A stretch of DNA of 9,743 nucleotides, from assembly GCA_003510215.1 (NCBI GenBank), contig DOKQ01000047.1, positions 1 to 9,743 on the forward strand, written 5' to 3'. The DNA is from Erysipelotrichaceae bacterium (GTDB taxonomy: Bacteria; Bacillota_I; Bacilli_A; Erysipelotrichales; Erysipelotrichaceae). The notes below the pieces were generated by a model, which worked only from the letters and a program-made list of their open reading frames with translations, ran no database searches and was not told where the DNA came from. The position numbers and the translations under genes are program-made. Positions 6,727 through 9,743 of the stretch are shown piece after piece (within the stretch, counting starts at the first letter, position 1; every line of letters begins with the position of its first letter).

Positions 6727-6730
6727 ATAC
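6716..6730 (-). promoter_or_regulatory. Candidate regulator box, copy 2 (GTNNTTTTNNATACA)
   Basis: The minus strand reads GTATTTTTGGATACA, matching 11 of 15 bases of the box in the regulator/malic enzyme intergenic region (1222-1236), in the same orientation relative to the downstream gene. It overlaps one half of the inverted repeat at 6706-6726. Two copies before the two transcription units of one pathway point to a shared regulator, most simply the CitO-like protein. This is inference from two sites only. Confidence 0.35.
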
Positions 6731-6757
6731 TTTAACAGAAATATCAATCAAATTCAA
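6729..6757 (-). promoter_or_regulatory. Candidate promoter of the citrate lyase operon
   Basis: On the minus strand TTGAAT (6757-6752) and TAAAGT (6734-6729) are 17 bases apart, each matching four of six consensus positions. An alternative is TTGATT (6751-6746) with TATTTT (6729-6724) and a 16-base spacer. Neither is strong, which fits a regulated promoter. The whole gap after the DUF3810 stop is only 67 bases, so the operon promoter must lie here or in the end of the upstream gene. Confidence 0.4.
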
Positions 6758-6760
6758 TAG

Positions 6761-7846
6761 TTAGGGATGCAAATATCGGACAAGCAGATCGACCATTCGT
6801 CCATAGCTGGCAACTCCATCCTTCTGCTGATTTCCTTTCAGATAGGTGTCGTTAATCTGATTGCTTACTGTTCCTACTGTACCATCATACTGAGCCCAAA
6901 AATCACGTATAGACTGCATGTCCAAACGTACCGATGAGTCAATCATTTCTACCTTGCTTTGTGCCAAGGCCAAATCAACTCGTGCTAGTGCATTGATACT
7001 TGAGCGTAGAGCCATGATCGCCCCTGAATACTGAACATCCAAAGAAGGATGATTCATTGCAGTTACAAAAGCCACAAAATTCGCCTCGTCTTCAAGTGCA
7101 ATCCCCCGCTGATGTGCCAGTTCATGCAACACTGTAAATGGGAATGTGGCATCTGGAATCAGCATATTTACATTCGCCTCTGCAGTAAATGGAAAGTACA
7201 ACCCGGAAATTTGCGTGTATAGCATATATCTGGATAGAAAAACAGGCTTGGCATCCCCATATACCCCTTGTAAAAACGGAATGGGTTTTAATAAAGAGTT
7301 CATCTGTAAAAAATCATCTTTTAGAAAGTCCTGCCTTGGTATCGATAGTTTCATAATACCCTGCTCATCACGACTCACACGTACACCAAGCTGATTTGTC
7401 ATCTGTGTTAACGTATCTACCGTAGAAATCAACTGTTGCTTCGAAGATTCTACAGGCATATTTAACGAAACCCATAAGGGCTGACGATAGTAGTTCAATC
7501 CCCATAGCATCATAAATCCAAGATAAATCACGGATATGATGACCAGTGCTTCTCTGATGGCTTTAAGCCATTTTCCTTTGATTCCCTGAATCAAGATGGA
7601 CAGTATCAAAGCAAAAGCAAGTAGATATAATGATACATACAGAAACTCAGCGATTGAAAAAGGAATAAACGATGTAAGCGTTGAAAGTAACTGATTGGTT
7701 ATTGGAAAGAGGGTTCGAGCATAAACATGTTCAATTAGAAATGAAATATGGTGTAAAATATACGTCGAAAGGTATAGCAAAAAAGCACTTACAATCATAA
7801 GATACTGTTTTTTATGACGTTTGTATTCGTTATGAATCTTTTTCAT
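6761..7846 (-). CDS. DUF3810 family membrane protein with HExxH metalloprotease-like motif
   Basis: A 361-residue integral membrane protein. A hydrophobic N-terminal half suggests three transmembrane helices (about 14-36, 66-88 and 100-118), followed by the LNYYR block (117-121) and a large soluble domain. That domain holds VLHELAHQRGIALEDEANFVAF (239-260, key residues His241, Glu242, His245 and downstream Glu252 or Glu254), the zinc-binding signature that I associate with DUF3810. Function is unknown; a membrane-anchored metallopeptidase acting on the outer face is a reasonable inference, not shown. The start chosen is the ATG at 7846, preceded by AGAGG at 7852-7856. A longer frame from a GTG at 7873 would begin inside the pepF terminator loop and has no ribosome site. 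No tie to citrate metabolism is visible. Expression probably needs readthrough of the pepF terminator or a promoter within the pepF 3' end. Confidence 0.85.
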   Translation of the reverse strand: MKKIHNEYKRHKKQYLMIVSAFLLYLSTYILHHISFLIEHVYARTLFPITNQLLSTLTSFIPFSIAEFLYVSLYLLAFALILSILIQGIKGKWLKAIREALVIISVIYLGFMMLWGLNYYRQPLWVSLNMPVESSKQQLISTVDTLTQMTNQLGVRVSRDEQGIMKLSIPRQDFLKDDFLQMNSLLKPIPFLQGVYGDAKPVFLSRYMLYTQISGLYFPFTAEANVNMLIPDATFPFTVLHELAHQRGIALEDEANFVAFVTAMNHPSLDVQYSGAIMALRSSINALARVDLALAQSKVEMIDSSVRLDMQSIRDFWAQYDGTVGTVSNQINDTYLKGNQQKDGVASYGRMVDLLVRYLHP

Positions 7847-7851
7847 TGGTA

Positions 7852-7856
7852 CCTCT
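7852..7856 (-). promoter_or_regulatory. Ribosome binding site deciding the DUF3810 start
   Basis: AGAGG on the minus strand is 5 bases from the ATG at 7846, which fixes the start 27 bases inside the longest open frame. It directly adjoins the U-tract of the pepF terminator (7857-7861). Confidence 0.7.
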
Positions 7857-7889
7857 AAAAAACAAGGCTGCACTTTTTGGCAGCCTTGT
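7857..7889 (-). terminator. Intrinsic terminator after pepF
   Basis: On the minus strand ACAAGGCTGC (7889-7880) and GCAGCCTTGT (7871-7862) form a perfect 10-base-pair stem with an 8-base loop, followed by a run of T (7861-7857). It begins 3 bases after the pepF stop codon. The plus-strand side lacks a U-tract, so it acts only on the minus strand. It separates pepF from the DUF3810 gene, whose ribosome site starts at the next base. Confidence 0.88.
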
Positions 7890-7891
7890 AC

Positions 7892-9700
7892 TTATTTCAG
7901 TAGCAGTTCTTCGAGTTCGCCAAGACGCTGTTCAAAGACGTCCATGGCTGCCTTGGTGGCGGCATTGCTACTCATATCTACACCTGCTTTTTTCAATACT
8001 TCAATTGGGAAATCACTGCTTCCTGCTTTCAGATAATCAATATATGGCTTCACTGCACTTGCACCTTCCGAAAGAATCTTCGCAGACAAGGCACTTGCGG
8101 CGCTAAATCCCGTAGCATACTGGAACACATAATAATTGTAATAGAAGTGCGGAATACGTGCCCATTCCATCGCAATCTGTGGGTCGTATACCATGGAATC
8201 ACCATAGTATTTCTTGTTTAATTCAAAATAAGACTCACTCAGATAATCCGCTGTGAGTGCTGTACCATTTTTAGCAGCCATATGAATGAAATGTTCAAAC
8301 TCCGCAAACTGTGTCTGACGGAAAACAGTACCCTTAAATCCATCCAGATAGTGATTAATCAGGTAAGCTCGCACTTTTGGATCTGTGAACTTCTTAAGCA
8401 TGTAATCTGTCAATAAAATCTCATTGGTTGTGGAGGCAACTTCCGCCAGAAAAATGGAATAGTCTCCATAAACATATGGCTGTGATTTTCGGGTGTAATA
8501 ACTGTGCACACTATGCCCCAGTTCATGAGCCAGAGTAAAGACATTATCAATATTGTCCTGCCAGTTCATCAGAATGTATGGATTGGTTCCATAACCGCCA
8601 GAGGAATAGGCACCACTGCGCTTCCCTTTGTTCTCCTTGATATCAATCCATCGGTTATCAAAAGCTTCCTTAAGGATTCCAACATATTCCTCTCCTAATA
8701 CAGCCAGACCATCGAGAATCAACTGTTTCGCATCTTCATAGCTTACAGGCAAATCAATATCTTCTACCAAAGGTGTATATAGATCATACATCGCTATTTC
8801 ATCGAGTTTCAGCGCATTTTTACGAAGATTGACATATCGGTGCAACAATGAAATACGATCATTCACTGCCTCAACCAGTGCATCATACACAGACTCATCA
8901 ATGTTGTTCGCACTCAAAGAGGCATGACGGGCACTGCTGTAACCACGGATATTGGCATTGAAATTGTGAGCCTTTACTGTCGCTGAAAGTGTGGATGCAA
9001 ATGTGTTTTTAAAGCTGGTAAATGTTTTGTACATGGACATAAAGGCATCTTTACGAACCCGACGATCCTTACTTTCCAAAAACAAAACATAACGGCCATG
9101 CGAAAGTTGACTTTCTTCCCCATGTTCATCTATCACAGGTTCAAAGGTTATGTCTGCGTTGTTAAGCATGCCGAAGGTATCGGATGGTGACTTGAATATT
9201 TCGGATGCTTCTGCCAATAAACGCTCTTCCTTATCACTTAAAATAAAGGGACGCTTGATAAACAGTTTTTCAAACTCATGCTTATACACATATAATTCTT
9301 CATCACTTTCAAGAAATCCTTCTATAATTTTTGGATCAGCTGATAACAATTCAGCCTGATAGAATGAGAAGCTGGATGCTACTTGAGCATACAAACTTGA
9401 GATTCGGGCAAAATAAGCCTGGTATTTGCTATTGGTGGTATCTGTATCAAACTTGAGGTGGGCATAGACATAGACATGTTCAACACGAAAGTAGATATCT
9501 TCCTGAAAGCGAATCGCTTCCTTAAACGTTTCCTTATCTGATGTCAGTCTTCCTTTAAACGAAAGTGCCTTCGAATGATTTTGTTCTATATACCCAAAGG
9601 CTTCTTCCCATGCTTCATCACTGGCAAAGATAGGTTCTAGATTCCATGTATCTTCCAGTGCAACTTCACTACGTAGGGGTAAATCTTTTCTTTTTTCCAT
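7892..9700 (-). CDS. pepF: Oligoendopeptidase F, peptidase family M3
   Basis: A cytoplasmic zinc metallopeptidase of 602 residues (family about 600) that cleaves short peptides, roughly 7-17 residues long, in intracellular peptide turnover. The zinc signature is TLAHELGHSVHSYYTR (389-404; His392, Glu393, His396), with the third ligand Glu420 in FLAEVASTTNE. The C-terminal substrate block with HFYYNYYVFQYATG and the YGTNPYILMNW segment before the zinc site are typical of PepF. The N-terminal EDTWNLEPIF is also standard. The start chosen is the ATG at 9700, 5 bases after GGAGG (9706-9710); upstream in-frame ATGs at 9718 and 9712 either overlap or lie before the ribosome site and would add only 6 or 4 residues. 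A promoter lies just upstream and a strong terminator follows, so it is probably transcribed alone and is not part of the citrate unit. Confidence 0.96.
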   Translation of the reverse strand: MEKRKDLPLRSEVALEDTWNLEPIFASDEAWEEAFGYIEQNHSKALSFKGRLTSDKETFKEAIRFQEDIYFRVEHVYVYAHLKFDTDTTNSKYQAYFARISSLYAQVASSFSFYQAELLSADPKIIEGFLESDEELYVYKHEFEKLFIKRPFILSDKEERLLAEASEIFKSPSDTFGMLNNADITFEPVIDEHGEESQLSHGRYVLFLESKDRRVRKDAFMSMYKTFTSFKNTFASTLSATVKAHNFNANIRGYSSARHASLSANNIDESVYDALVEAVNDRISLLHRYVNLRKNALKLDEIAMYDLYTPLVEDIDLPVSYEDAKQLILDGLAVLGEEYVGILKEAFDNRWIDIKENKGKRSGAYSSGGYGTNPYILMNWQDNIDNVFTLAHELGHSVHSYYTRKSQPYVYGDYSIFLAEVASTTNEILLTDYMLKKFTDPKVRAYLINHYLDGFKGTVFRQTQFAEFEHFIHMAAKNGTALTADYLSESYFELNKKYYGDSMVYDPQIAMEWARIPHFYYNYYVFQYATGFSAASALSAKILSEGASAVKPYIDYLKAGSSDFPIEVLKKAGVDMSSNAATKAAMDVFEQRLGELEELLLK

Positions 9701-9705
9701 AATTT

Positions 9706-9710
9706 CCTCC
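9706..9710 (-). promoter_or_regulatory. Ribosome binding site deciding the pepF start
   Basis: GGAGG on the minus strand, extended to GGAGGAAA, is 5 bases from the ATG at 9700. An ATG at 9712 runs directly into this site, so it cannot use it. Confidence 0.8.
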
Positions 9711-9725
9711 ATTATCACTTAAAAT

Positions 9726-9734
9726 ATTATATCA
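9726..9734 (-). promoter_or_regulatory. Extended -10 element of the pepF promoter
   Basis: The minus strand reads TGATATAAT, a perfect TATAAT (9731-9726) with the TGN extension upstream. The -35 would lie beyond base 9743 and cannot be seen. Transcription would start near 9719, giving a leader of about 19 bases with the GGAGG site in its middle. Confidence 0.7.
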
Positions 9735-9743
9735 CATCATCCG

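Noticed and set aside
7847..7873. Longer start of the DUF3810 gene at a GTG (7873), adding nine residues
   Set aside because: It starts inside the loop of the pepF terminator and has no Shine-Dalgarno, while the ATG at 7846 has AGAGG at the right distance.
9701..9718. Upstream in-frame ATG starts of pepF at 9718 and 9712
   Set aside because: The GGAGG at 9706-9710 is correctly spaced only for the ATG at 9700, and the extra residues match no family sequence.
1..9743. A novel defence, mobile or secondary-metabolite system
   Set aside because: All genes except the DUF3810 protein belong to well-known families, and no inserted, repeated or compositionally foreign stretch was seen on either strand.

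Overview
The window looks like chromosomal DNA from a low- to mid-GC Gram-positive bacterium (Bacillota). Genes are tightly packed, Shine-Dalgarno sites of the AGGAGG type are good, and promoters are sigma-A-like. The families present (soluble malic enzyme next to a FadR-type GntR regulator and citrate lyase, DUF3810, PepF) are typical of Bacilli, Clostridia or Erysipelotrichia. An Erysipelotrichia-like host is only a guess. No mobile element, rRNA, tRNA or CRISPR is visible, and no gene-free stretch exceeds about 100 bases.

Layout from left to right: (1) A malic-enzyme-family gene on the minus strand (13-1182), probably a CitM-like oxaloacetate decarboxylase. (2) A divergent FCD/GntR regulator resembling CitO on the plus strand (1277-1918), sharing a 94-base intergenic region with the malic enzyme gene. 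(3) A five-gene minus-strand citrate lyase operon, citC-citXG-citD-citE-citF (6693 down to 1915), in which every gene overlaps the next by 4 to 14 bases. Its last gene runs tail-to-tail into the regulator and the two stop codons overlap. (4) A DUF3810 membrane protein with an HExxH metalloprotease motif (7846 down to 6761). (5) pepF, an M3-family oligoendopeptidase F (9700 down to 7892), with its own promoter and a strong intrinsic terminator.

How the genes fit together: CitD carries a phosphoribosyl-dephospho-CoA arm made by the CitG and attached by the CitX parts of CitXG. CitC acetylates that arm. CitF and CitE then exchange acetate for citrate and cleave citryl-ACP, giving acetate and oxaloacetate. 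The malic-enzyme-family protein would decarboxylate the oxaloacetate to pyruvate, and the GntR protein would sense citrate and control both transcription units. No citrate transporter and no membrane oxaloacetate decarboxylase are in the window, so uptake must be encoded elsewhere, possibly just beyond base 1.

Most of this is a recognisable citrate fermentation locus, not a new system. The points most worth a second look are the CitG half of CitXG, which lacks two motifs I regard as family hallmarks; a shared GTNNTTTTNNATACA box upstream of both citC and the malic enzyme gene; the regulator terminator embedded in the citF 3' end; and the DUF3810 gene whose ribosome binding site sits directly behind the pepF terminator.
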